Part shown: positions 22,919-31,100 of the stretch, in pieces
How the letters are laid out: each line of letters starts with the position of its first letter
Numbering within the stretch: position 1 is the first letter of the stretch
Assembly: GCA_018897875.1 (NCBI GenBank)
Contig: JAHIKF010000174.1
Location: 1 to 33,033 of the forward strand
Source: Pseudomonadota bacterium
GTDB taxonomy: Bacteria > Desulfobacterota > Desulfobaccia > Desulfobaccales > 0-14-0-80-60-11
Direction: 5' to 3'
Length of the DNA: 33,033 bases
Notes under the pieces: generated by a model
Seen by the model: only the letters and a program-made list of their open reading frames with translations
Databases searched by the model: none
Told to the model about the DNA's origin: nothing
Made by a program: the position numbers and the translations under genes

Positions 22919-23229
22919 GAATACCGGCAGCCATGGGGTTGGCGCTGGTCTTGCTCCTGGCCTGCCCCGGGAGTCGGGCTCAGGTCCAGGGTCCCCAGGG
23001 GGCCGAACTGGCCGGGCGTTTGGGCTGCCTGGCCTGCCACGCCAACCGGCCAGGGGGCAGGCTCGCCGCACCGCTAGACGGGGTTGGGGCCCGCTTAACC
23101 GCCGGGGAATTGGCAATAGCCATCGCTTATCCCCGCCAACGTCACCCCCGGGCTAAAATGCCCAGCTATGCCTACCTCCCCCCCATGGAGCAGGCGGCCC
23201 TGGTGGAATTCCTGCAAACCCTCAAGTGA
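22915..23229 (+). CDS. Small monoheme cytochrome c
   Basis: This 104-residue exported protein starts at TTG 22915 (TTGA overlap with the TPR gene stop), giving an RIPAAMGLALVLLLACPGSRAQ signal peptide. An ATG at 22933 is the alternative but would remove the basic residue. One heme site CLACH is followed about 55 residues later by AKMPSYAYLP, whose Met is a good distal ligand, and by a C-terminal helix MEQAALVEFLQTLK. It is a class-I-type periplasmic electron carrier. Coupling with a TPR lipoprotein suggests an envelope complex, but no oxidase or reductase gene is nearby. Confidence 0.85.
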   Translation: MRIPAAMGLALVLLLACPGSRAQVQGPQGAELAGRLGCLACHANRPGGRLAAPLDGVGARLTAGELAIAIAYPRQRHPRAKMPSYAYLPPMEQAALVEFLQTLK

Positions 23230-23241
23230 TCACCGGGATCA

Positions 23242-23264
23242 TTCCGGGCCGTTTTTTCCCGGAA
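23242..23264 (+). terminator. Possible terminator-like hairpin after the cytochrome gene
   Basis: TTCCGGG (23242-23248) pairs with CCCGGAA (23258-23264). The T6 run lies in the loop rather than after the stem, so it is not a classical intrinsic terminator. Confidence 0.28.
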
Positions 23265-23351
23265 GGCGCCGCCCCCCGCCAGAGGAGGCCGGCATAAGGT
23301 AGTAACCATGTGCCGGTCGATTTTTGTTCCTGACTAATTCGAAAAGTCTTT

Positions 23352-23413
23352 CGTAGGGTGCGTCCTACGCACCATCAATCCAGTTGAGTGGCGGGCGAGG
23401 ACCCCCGCCCCGC
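23352..23413. repeat. REP-like hairpin repeat, left copy flanking the ABC exporter
   Basis: CGTAGGGTGCGTCCTACGCA with stem GGTGCGT-CCT-ACGCACC (23357-23373), then GGCGGGCGAGGACCCCCGCC. The reverse complement of this arrangement is at 25083-25146 on the other side of the exporter genes. Confidence 0.75.
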
Positions 23414-23423
23414 CGGGCCGCAG

Positions 23424-24161
23424 CTATTCGCTGTACCGGCGGATGATGATGATCCCCAATGCCAGGCAGACCACGCCGTAGGCCGAAAGCAGGGCCAGGG
23501 ACCCCAGGCTCTCCAGATTCCAGAAGGGATACCGGAGGAGGTGGTTGGTATGGGTCAGAGGCAACGCCTTGATGATATCCCGGAGCAGCCAGGGCATTTC
23601 GTCCACCGGAAAAAACGTGCCGCAGAAAAACGCCATGGGCATGATAAAAAAGTTGGTGAACGTGGCCGTGTCTTCATGGGACCGGGATTTCATCCCCAGG
23701 ATCACCCCAAAGGCGGCGAACACCAGGCAATTGAGGAGCAAAACCAGGAAAAACATCAGGTTAAGGTGCAAGCCGGTGGCCAGAAACAGCCCCAAACCCA
23801 GGAGGATGCCCGAGGCGAACAACCCCCGGACCATGCCGGCCAGGATCTGGCCCACCACGATGTCGGTGGCGGTCACCGGGGCCTGGATATAGACCTGAAA
23901 GGTGCGGAAGTGGAGGCGGCCCACCGTCATGCTGGTGGCAATCCAGGTATAGGAATTGGTCATGGAGGTCATGGCGATGAGGCCGGGGAGCAAGTAGTCC
24001 AGATAGGTGCCCCCGGCGATGGTCACGCGTTTTCCCAGTCCCAGCCCAAAGGCCAGGAGATAGAGCATGGGGGAAAAGAGGGCGGAGACTACGTAGCCCA
24101 GCCGCAGCAACCGGCGACGGAACAGCAGGATTTCACGGTAGAAGATGGGAAACCAGTTCAA
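23424..24161 (-). CDS. ABC-2 type transporter permease
   Basis: This 245-residue protein has six hydrophobic segments. It opens with a cytoplasmic amphipathic start (FYREILLFRRRLLRLGYV) and has an ABC-2 core: YLDYLLPGLIAM... RTFQVYIQAPVTATDIVVGQIL, then FFIMPMAFFCGTFFPVDEMP and HTNHLLRYPFW. This is the NodJ/DrrB-type family that exports lipids, polysaccharide precursors or drugs. It overlaps the ATPase gene by 4 nt (24158-24161). The substrate is unknown. Confidence 0.92.
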   Translation of the reverse strand: MNWFPIFYREILLFRRRLLRLGYVVSALFSPMLYLLAFGLGLGKRVTIAGGTYLDYLLPGLIAMTSMTNSYTWIATSMTVGRLHFRTFQVYIQAPVTATDIVVGQILAGMVRGLFASGILLGLGLFLATGLHLNLMFFLVLLLNCLVFAAFGVILGMKSRSHEDTATFTNFFIMPMAFFCGTFFPVDEMPWLLRDIIKALPLTHTNHLLRYPFWNLESLGSLALLSAYGVVCLALGIIIIRRYSE

Positions 24162-25000
24162 TTGGTCAGCCTCTCCCCGGTGAGCTGGATAAACACGTCC
24201 TCCAGGTTGACCTGGCGGATGATGACCCCGGTGGGCTCGGTTTGGGCCCGGGCATAGGCCTCCTCTTTGTCCCGGACCAGCAGATACTGCCGCCGCCCGC
24301 TGTTGAGGGTTTCCACCACATACCCCCCCACCTTGGCCACCAGGGCGCCCGGGGTGTCCAGGGCGATGAGCCGGCCCCGGTTCAGGATCCCCACCCGGTC
24401 ACACAGCATCTCCGCTTCTTCGATATAGTGGGTGGTCAGGATAATGGTGATGCCCGAAAGCTTGAGTTCCTGGATGAGATTCCACAGCTGGCGCCGCACC
24501 TGGGGGTCAAGGCCCACGGTGGGCTCGTCTAAAAAGAGCACCCGGGGCCGGGACACCAGGGCCCGGAGGATCAGGAGCCGCCGCTGCATCCCGCCGGAGA
24601 ACTCCCGCACCAGGCTGTGGGCCCGTTCCTCCAGGTTGCCGAACTTCAGGAGTTCCGCGATCCGGGCCGCAAGCTCCGGCATCCGGTGGAGCCGCCCGTA
24701 GATCCACAAATTTTCGTACGCGGTCAGTTCCCGGTCCAGGTTGATTTCCTGGGGGCAGACCCCGATGAGCTTTTTCACGGCCAAAGGCTGGCGCACCACA
24801 TCAAAGTCGTGAATCCGGGCCGTGCCCCGGCTGGGTCGGGCCAGAGTGGTCAAAATCTTGATGCAGGTGGTTTTGCCGGCGCCGTTGGGGCCCAGCAAGC
24901 CAAAGATCTCTCCAGGAGGGATCTGCAAAGATAGGCCGTCCAGGGCCACCAGGTCCTGGTATTGTTTACCCAGATTGTCGGTAACGATCATCGCGTGCAT
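24158..25000 (-). CDS. ABC transporter ATP-binding protein
   Basis: This 280-residue nucleotide-binding subunit has Walker A GPNGAGKTT (about residues 38-46), Q-loop GVCPQE, signature FSGGMQRRL, Walker B VLFLDEPTVGLD and an H-loop LTTHY. The C-terminal extension (RRQYLLVRDKEEAYARAQ... VNLEDVFIQLTGE) is typical of DrrA/NodI-type exporters. It is paired with the permease by a 4-nt overlap. The start may be 25000 or the in-frame ATG at 24991. No substrate-binding protein is present, which fits an exporter. Confidence 0.95.
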   Translation of the reverse strand: MHAMIVTDNLGKQYQDLVALDGLSLQIPPGEIFGLLGPNGAGKTTCIKILTTLARPSRGTARIHDFDVVRQPLAVKKLIGVCPQEINLDRELTAYENLWIYGRLHRMPELAARIAELLKFGNLEERAHSLVREFSGGMQRRLLILRALVSRPRVLFLDEPTVGLDPQVRRQLWNLIQELKLSGITIILTTHYIEEAEMLCDRVGILNRGRLIALDTPGALVAKVGGYVVETLNSGRRQYLLVRDKEEAYARAQTEPTGVIIRQVNLEDVFIQLTGERLTN

Positions 25001-25563
25001 AACCAGGTAGTCGAAAACAGCCGCGGTTTTTTAAGGCAGTTCCTCATGGGCCTTTGGGCCACCCCTAAATCATGAAAAGTCCGGTAGGGCGGGCGTCCCC
25101 GCCCGCCAGGGTTTTAATTCATGGTGCGTAAGACGCACCCTACGTGTCTGACTGCGGCGGCAACCGTGAACCTTGATCTTTTCCGGTCAGTCATCCTGGC
25201 GGGCAGTGCCCGCCCGACAGGTAACTTTTCGGAGTAGGACCACCGGGGCGGCTGTCCCACAGAAAACGGAAAACGGAAAACAGGAAACTTTTCGGAACAG
25301 GGTCCCAGGGTCTTAAGGGAGCCAGCCAATTCCGCCATAAAATAATACTCTGACTTGATTTTGGCAAGGGAGGGGCAAGAGGGCTGAAGCCCAGGGTCCG
25401 GAATTTAGAGGCCGGATCAGGCCCTGCGGGCCCTGGCCCACCGAAGCGGGACAGTTTGAGGCTGGGGTCAACGGCAGATCCCGGTGGCAGGGTCCTGGCC
25501 CCGGCCACCGGGGATTGCATCGGGGGTTAGACTGGCAGGCAGTCCCGCCCCGGGCACTTCAGA
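25001..25563. other. Repeat-bearing intergenic region, no gene recognised
   Basis: This stretch of about 560 bp lies between the exporter and the transposase gene. It holds the right copy of the hairpin repeat (25083-25146), a further GGCGGGC-AGT-GCCCGCC hairpin (25198-25214) and a short tandem AAAACGG motif (25263-25283). No frame here has a ribosome site or family motif. Confidence 0.55.
25083..25146. repeat. REP-like hairpin repeat, right copy flanking the ABC exporter
   Basis: GGCGGGC (25088-25094) pairs with GCCCGCC (25101-25107). Then ATGGTGCGTAAGACGCACCC forms a 7-bp stem with loop AAG (25123-25139) and ends CCTACG. Its reverse complement matches the left copy at 23352-23413. Confidence 0.75.
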
Positions 25564-27309
25564 TCAGAGGGCGGCGACTTTGCCATTCTCGACCACGTAT
25601 CCCAGGGTTTTGAGGATGGCGGCCTGCTGGTCGTTGACTTCCTCGAGGACTCGTTTCAGTTTGCCTTCGGGGTCCTTGGCGTAAATGGCGGTCCGCAATT
25701 CCCGCAACTCCTCCATGGCCTCGTTAGGGGTCATAGTGATACCCGCGGCAGCCAGCCGCTGGCTGAGCAGGGTGAGGTAATTGAGCGCCGCCACACAGAC
25801 AAACAGGTGAACCCGGATTTTCGATTCGGTCCAGTGGTATAAAGGCAGCAACGCTTTTTGGAAAAGACTGCGGTTATCCTTGGCGTTGCCGTGAGGCCGG
25901 TTGGCAGCGGCGCTTTTGGCATCGCCCAATTCGGGTCCCAGAACGGCCCGGGTCACGCAGGTGTCATAAATCTCCTCCACCCCCCAATCCTCGCGATCGG
26001 TGATGAGGATATTCTTCCCGAAGTGGCGGACAACGCCGGCCATCTGGCGATGATCCAGCTGAAACTCGAGGCGGAACTGACCTTTTTCCTGCACGAAATT
26101 TAACTGGAAGAGGTCTGGACTGATCTTGAGGCGCAGGCACAGTTGCGCCAGGTGAGTCTTGATGGACTCGATAGCGTTGGCCTGGTTGGCTTCCTGAGCC
26201 TGGCGCTGCGACAACGCCATTATCTCCTTGCGCACTCTTTGCACTTTCTTGCCCAGATCCTGGTAGCTCTTATGAAAGCTCTTGGGGTCAAAGGTGATGA
26301 CTACCCGGCGAGGCTGGTTCCAGAAGGTGGCGTGGGTTTCATAAAACAGGATCTTCTCATCTTCCTTGGCGACGGGAGAGAGCTGGGCGCCGCGGTTGCC
26401 CGGGAGGGGCCGAAAATCCTTCAAAGAGATTTCCGTCAATTCAGGGGCAAAGTCAGGGGCATAGGAGACAATGAAATGCATGCCGTCTTTGGCGTCGATT
26501 TGCTCGATAATGGGAGCGGCATCCATTTCTTGATTAACCAGCAAGGTAACATCTTCGATGGCCACCCCCAGGTTGGCGACTTTGCTTAGGAGGTGTTCCA
26601 GGTGATCATAGAAACCGGTGACGGGCACGCCGCCGGAGAAACTCTGGTAATAAAAAGGTATCCCCTGGCTCCACTCGGTAATCAGGGCCAATCCTAACTT
26701 CTGCTGGGCCAAGTGTTCCGCCAGGAAATCCTGATCCGGTTGGGGCATGTCGGCAAAGACCGACGGCTTGGGGGGAGCGGAGATATCGGCGGCCTCAATG
26801 ATCAGCCGATGTTTCTGATCCGGCAAGAGTCCATGGATCTTTTTAAAAAAGGCCGTCTTGATTTTCTCCAGATCTGAATCGCTGATCCGATCCCAGTGGT
26901 TCCAGAAATTTTGGGAGTTCAAAGATTCCAGCCTCAGGGGACGGATTCTCTGAATATCCGTGGTTTCGTACCAGTTCGCCAGTTGTCTTTTACTGGTGGG
27001 GGCGATGGCCCGGTTCAGGGCGGCATAGAAGACCAGTTCTCCCAGCGACGGCCCCCGCACCCGTTTTTTGGGAGGCAGGATCTCATTGATCATTCCGGCC
27101 AGGTTCACCTCCCGATCGAGTTCGTTGAGGGCGAAAACCGATCCGAATTCTTTGGGCGAGAACCCGCCCTTTCCCAAAGCCGCCTCAACTTTATCGGCGG
27201 TGCCCAGGTACACCTGGTTAATGGTGGTGGGCTTGCCATAGACCCGCTGGGTTTCCCGAATATAGAAATATTCGTGACCTTTTTTCAGTTTTTTGTATAA
27301 ATGTGCCAT
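25564..27309 (-). CDS. IS1634-like (IS4 superfamily) transposase, catalytic residues apparently altered
   Basis: This 581-residue protein follows the IS1634 pattern: an N-terminal YIRETQRVYGKPTTINQVYLG domain, a LIIEAADIS strand at the first catalytic position (Asp175), and a C-terminal LLPLYHWTESKIRVHLFVCVAALNYLTLL block that is strongly family-like. The second catalytic strand, usually LVxDRG, reads LLVNQEMD (Asn259). The usual IERxFRxLK third motif reads VLGPELGDAKS, so the Glu is not in place. The frame is full length without stops. No convincing terminal inverted repeats or target duplication were found around it. It may be an immobile or domesticated relative. Confidence 0.8.
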   Translation of the reverse strand: MAHLYKKLKKGHEYFYIRETQRVYGKPTTINQVYLGTADKVEAALGKGGFSPKEFGSVFALNELDREVNLAGMINEILPPKKRVRGPSLGELVFYAALNRAIAPTSKRQLANWYETTDIQRIRPLRLESLNSQNFWNHWDRISDSDLEKIKTAFFKKIHGLLPDQKHRLIIEAADISAPPKPSVFADMPQPDQDFLAEHLAQQKLGLALITEWSQGIPFYYQSFSGGVPVTGFYDHLEHLLSKVANLGVAIEDVTLLVNQEMDAAPIIEQIDAKDGMHFIVSYAPDFAPELTEISLKDFRPLPGNRGAQLSPVAKEDEKILFYETHATFWNQPRRVVITFDPKSFHKSYQDLGKKVQRVRKEIMALSQRQAQEANQANAIESIKTHLAQLCLRLKISPDLFQLNFVQEKGQFRLEFQLDHRQMAGVVRHFGKNILITDREDWGVEEIYDTCVTRAVLGPELGDAKSAAANRPHGNAKDNRSLFQKALLPLYHWTESKIRVHLFVCVAALNYLTLLSQRLAAAGITMTPNEAMEELRELRTAIYAKDPEGKLKRVLEEVNDQQAAILKTLGYVVENGKVAAL

Positions 27310-27399
27310 ATTTAACCCGTTTGTTTAAAATATTAAGTTACTGTTTAAACTAAACATGGGCTAACCATACCAGATTTATCTTAAAAAAGAAAATGAGGT

Positions 27400-27431
27400 A
27401 AAGTACTCTATTTTATAGAGCAAAGTACTCT
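27400..27431. promoter_or_regulatory. Direct repeat AAAGTACTCT, possible operator
   Basis: AAAGTACTCT occurs at 27400-27409 and again at 27422-27431, 22 bp apart (about two helical turns) in AT-rich DNA. Each contains the palindrome AGTACT. They lie between the transposase start and the end of the response regulator gene. A regulatory role is a guess. Confidence 0.35.
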
Positions 27432-27493
27432 TTATGCCGCCTTCCTGGTTGGATTTACTGCGCTATTCGGGTCTAGGGGGACTACGTCAGGGT

Positions 27494-28153
27494 TTAGGAA
27501 GCCACAGTGGCCGTATAGCCTTTGCGGATTGCGTATCGCACCAGGTCGGTATTTTTCTTGAGGTTAAGTTTCTTCATGATTTTCGTCCGATGATTTTGAA
27601 TGGTGCGGAAACTGAGAAACAGGGTTTCCGCAATTTCTTTGCTCGATTTGCCCTCGGCGATCATTTTGATGATCTGAATTTCCCGAGGCGAGAGGGGATC
27701 GGAGGGTTCGGCGTCGTCGTGGCGCTGGGTCTGGACATAGAGGTTTATCAGGTCACTGGAAAGTAAAGGGGACACGTAGATCATCCCTTGCCTGATCTTG
27801 TCGATGGCGTTGAGGAGTTCCTTGGCGGCATCCTCTTTTAACAGATAGCCGTCAACTCCCGCCGATATGGCATTATTCAGGTATTCTTTCTTTTTGTGCA
27901 TGGTCAGAATCAGCACCTTGACGGCCGGGTAGGCCTTCTTAATCTCTCGAGTGGCTTCTATCCCCGGCAGAGACGGCATGGAGATGTCGAGGACCACCAT
28001 ATCCACCGCCAGGCCCTTGAGCAGTTCCAGCAGCTGGAGGCCGTCCCCCACCTCGCCCACGACGTGCAGTCCCGGTAAGGCCTCAATGATTTTCTTAATC
28101 CCCTCGCGCACCAGGACGTGATCTTCGGCCAAGACAATTTTATACATAATCAT
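27494..28153 (-). CDS. NarL/FixJ family response regulator
   Basis: This 219-residue protein has a receiver domain: acidic pair in LAEDH, phosphoacceptor in VVLDISMPSLPG (about residue 56), Thr in LTMHKKKEY and Lys in LLKEDA. A LuxR-type HTH follows (LSPREIQIIKMIAEGKSSKEIAETLFLSFRTIQNHRTKIMKKL). Its ATG overlaps the stop of the giant histidine kinase by 4 nt (28150-28153). The kinase has a NarX-type HisKA_3 core, so the two are a cognate pair. It acts as a DNA-binding activator or repressor; target genes are not evident. Confidence 0.96.
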   Translation of the reverse strand: MIMYKIVLAEDHVLVREGIKKIIEALPGLHVVGEVGDGLQLLELLKGLAVDMVVLDISMPSLPGIEATREIKKAYPAVKVLILTMHKKKEYLNNAISAGVDGYLLKEDAAKELLNAIDKIRQGMIYVSPLLSSDLINLYVQTQRHDDAEPSDPLSPREIQIIKMIAEGKSSKEIAETLFLSFRTIQNHRTKIMKKLNLKKNTDLVRYAIRKGYTATVAS

Positions 28154-31100
28154 TTCCCGCGTTTAGCTGTTGGAATGAAAAACCCAATCGTGGTGCCCCG
28201 GCCCTTCCGGCTCGAGATCTGGAGCGAGCCCCGGGCCATGAGAGCTCTTTCATTCATGGCGGTCAAACCCAGACTTTTTTTGGCAACCTTGCCGGACAAG
28301 GCCTGCTTCAAATTAAACCCCCGGCCATTATCCCGGATCGTAAAGGATACCTTGCCGTCCTCTCGGGTAACGTTCACCGAGACCAGGCTGGCACTGGCAT
28401 GTTTGACCACATTAGTCAAGGATTCCTGAAAAATGCGATAAATGTTGATCTGGATTTCAGGTGTAAAGAGATGATCGATTTCGTCCATCACCACCGCGCT
28501 TTGCATATTATGATTACGGCAGGTCTCGTCCACCAAATATCCCAGCGCCGCAGACAGGCCCAGATCTTCCAAACTCGAGGGACTCAGGTCCCAAGACAGC
28601 CGGCGGACATTTTCAATGACCGTATCGATATAAGACAGCATGTGTTCACAATTTGCCTTCAGGTGCTGCTGAGCCGGCGCCAGCTTGTCTTCAATGGCCA
28701 CCAGATTGATTTTCAAAACCGTCAGGGCCTGACCCAGTTCGTCATGCAATTCCCTGGCGACCCGCCGGCGCTCTTTTTCCTGGATGCTCAGGAGTTGGGA
28801 CGCCAGCCGCCGCAGTTCCTGCTCCGACTCCTTCAGGGCCTCCTCCGCCCGCCGCTGCTTGGCCCGGCCCCGCAACGCCATAATACCATAAGCCAAATCG
28901 TTGGCCAGGCCCAAAAGCAAGTTGATCTCCTCATCGTCAAAAGCGTTGGGTTCCGTTGCATAGATGTTTAAGGCCCCAAAGGTGTGAGAATGGTTTAACG
29001 GCAGCGCCAGAACCGAAGCATAACCTCTTATGCGCGCTTCCTCAGCCATGAAGGCAAAGCCGGGGTCAACTTGCGTGTCTCGGCACACCGCCGGTTCCCC
29101 CAACCGGATGGCCGTACCCACCGGCCCGCGGCCCCGCGCTTTATCCGCCCAGGTGAGATTGAGTTTTTCCACATAGCCCTCATCGAACCCGGTTTGGGCC
29201 ACCGGACGCACCGATTTATGGGCATCAGCCTCGGCATAGCCTACCCAGGCCATGCGATAACCCCCCACCTCCACGATAATCCGGCACACCTCGCCCAATA
29301 ATTCCGTCTCATCGGTGGCGCGAATCAAGGCCTGGTGACATTCGGTGATGGCCTTGAGGGCGCGGCTGGCTTGCCGGAGCGTTGCTGCCATCCGCTTGGG
29401 TTCCGTGATGTCCTCGATGATGCCCATAATGCCGGTCATGGCGCCGGCGCCATCATGGAGAGGCGAGGTGGACAGGCGGATGTCGATGAGGGAACCGTCC
29501 CGCCGCTGCCGGCGCAGCTCCAGGCCCAACAGGCTATCGCCCTCCAACGTCTGTTGATGTATCGCCTGGAAGTTTTTCTCCTGGCCTGGGGGGATAATCG
29601 GCAGGGGCCGCCCCATGACCTCTTCCTGGCGCCACCCAAACATGTGTTCCGCCGCCGGATTCCAACTGATGACCCGCCCCTTGAGGTCCAAAGCGATAAT
29701 GGCCAGGGGGGAGGCCAGGACCAGGGTCCGCAGCCGGTTGTTGGCTTCCTGCAAGGCCTGCGCCGCTTGCTGGCTCGCGGTGATATCCCGGGCTATGGTG
29801 GAGAAGAACTCCACCTTACCTGCGGCGCCTTTATGGGCAATGACCACCTGGGACGTGGGGATTTCCTGACCGCCGCGGCTCCGGAACGCGGTTTCCCCGC
29901 TCCAGACTTTGTGGTGGATGGCGGCATAACGGCTCCCTTCCCGAATAAGGTTCCAGCCCCACTCGGGATGAAGGTCTTTAACGAAGAGGCCCGCGATATC
30001 CTCGTCCACCCCGATACCTAACATTTTCCGACCGGCCCGGTTGAGATAGAGCACCATGCCCTTCTGGTCGGCGGTGCTCACCAGGTCGGAAGTGGCTTCC
30101 AGAATGGCGGCCAGGCGCGCCCGCCCCGCTTCGGCTTGCTTCTGCCCGGTAATGTCGCGGTTGATTTCCAGAATGGCGGCCGGCTTGCCCTCTTTGTCCC
30201 GCTGCAAAGCCCAACGGCTGGCCACGACGATGCGCCGGCCGTCCCGCCTAATATGCGACAATTCACCCTGCCACTGCCCCTGGCGGAGAAGCTCGGCTTC
30301 CAGTTCCTCCCGCGGTTGGGGAAACTCCGTCTTCAGGAGTTGATGGGGTTCTTGCCCCTGCACCTCGGCCTTGCCCCAGCCATAGGTTTCCTCGGCCCCG
30401 GAATTCCAGAAGACGATGCGGTCGTCCAGGTCCCGGACGATAATAGCATCGTGGGCCAGGTCCAAAAGTTCGGCCTGCCGGCGCAACTCCTCCTCGGCCC
30501 GCTTGCGCGCCGTGATATCGGCCAGAATCCCCATGTTGCCGATAACTTCGCCGTTGGCATCCAGCAGCGACGCAGTCCATAAATGCACGTCAAGCATCGA
30601 GCCGTCTTTGCACAGGCGCTTAAGTTCCAGGGCGGATTGCGCCTTTCCCGCCATTTCCAGCTTAAGCCTGACTTCCTCCTCAATCCGCTGGTTTTCCGGA
30701 ACGACAGCAGGGAGATACCCCCCCAGCACTTCTGATTCCTTCCAGCCGAACATGCGTTCCGCCCCGGGGTTCCACAGCCGGATGGTAAGATCGAGGTCCA
30801 GGGCGACAATGGCCAGGGGGGACGCCTGGATCAGGGTCTGCAAGGTTTGGGTGGTCTGCTTGAGGGCATCCTCGGCTTGCTTGCGCTCGGTGATGTCAAG
30901 GGCCAGTCCTTGCAGGAACAGGAACCGGCCTTCCGAGTCATAAACCACCCGGGCTTCATCCCGGAACCAGACGATCCGCCCGGATTTGGCCAGCAGGCGG
31001 TATTCGGTGGAAAAAGGCGCACCCGTTTCCAAACTATGGGTGATCTCGGCCAGCAGCCGCTCCCGGTCGTCCGGATGGATCTGCCTTTCCCAGTTCTCCG

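Noticed and set aside
23388..24257. 289-codon plus-strand frame opposite the ABC permease
   Set aside because: Antisense to a well-supported ABC-2 permease and ATPase; Gln/Gly/His-rich composition typical of shadows.
25500..27433. Terminal inverted repeats for the IS1634-like element
   Set aside because: Only a shared GGTTAG on the two sides with poor matches beyond it; not enough to define element ends.
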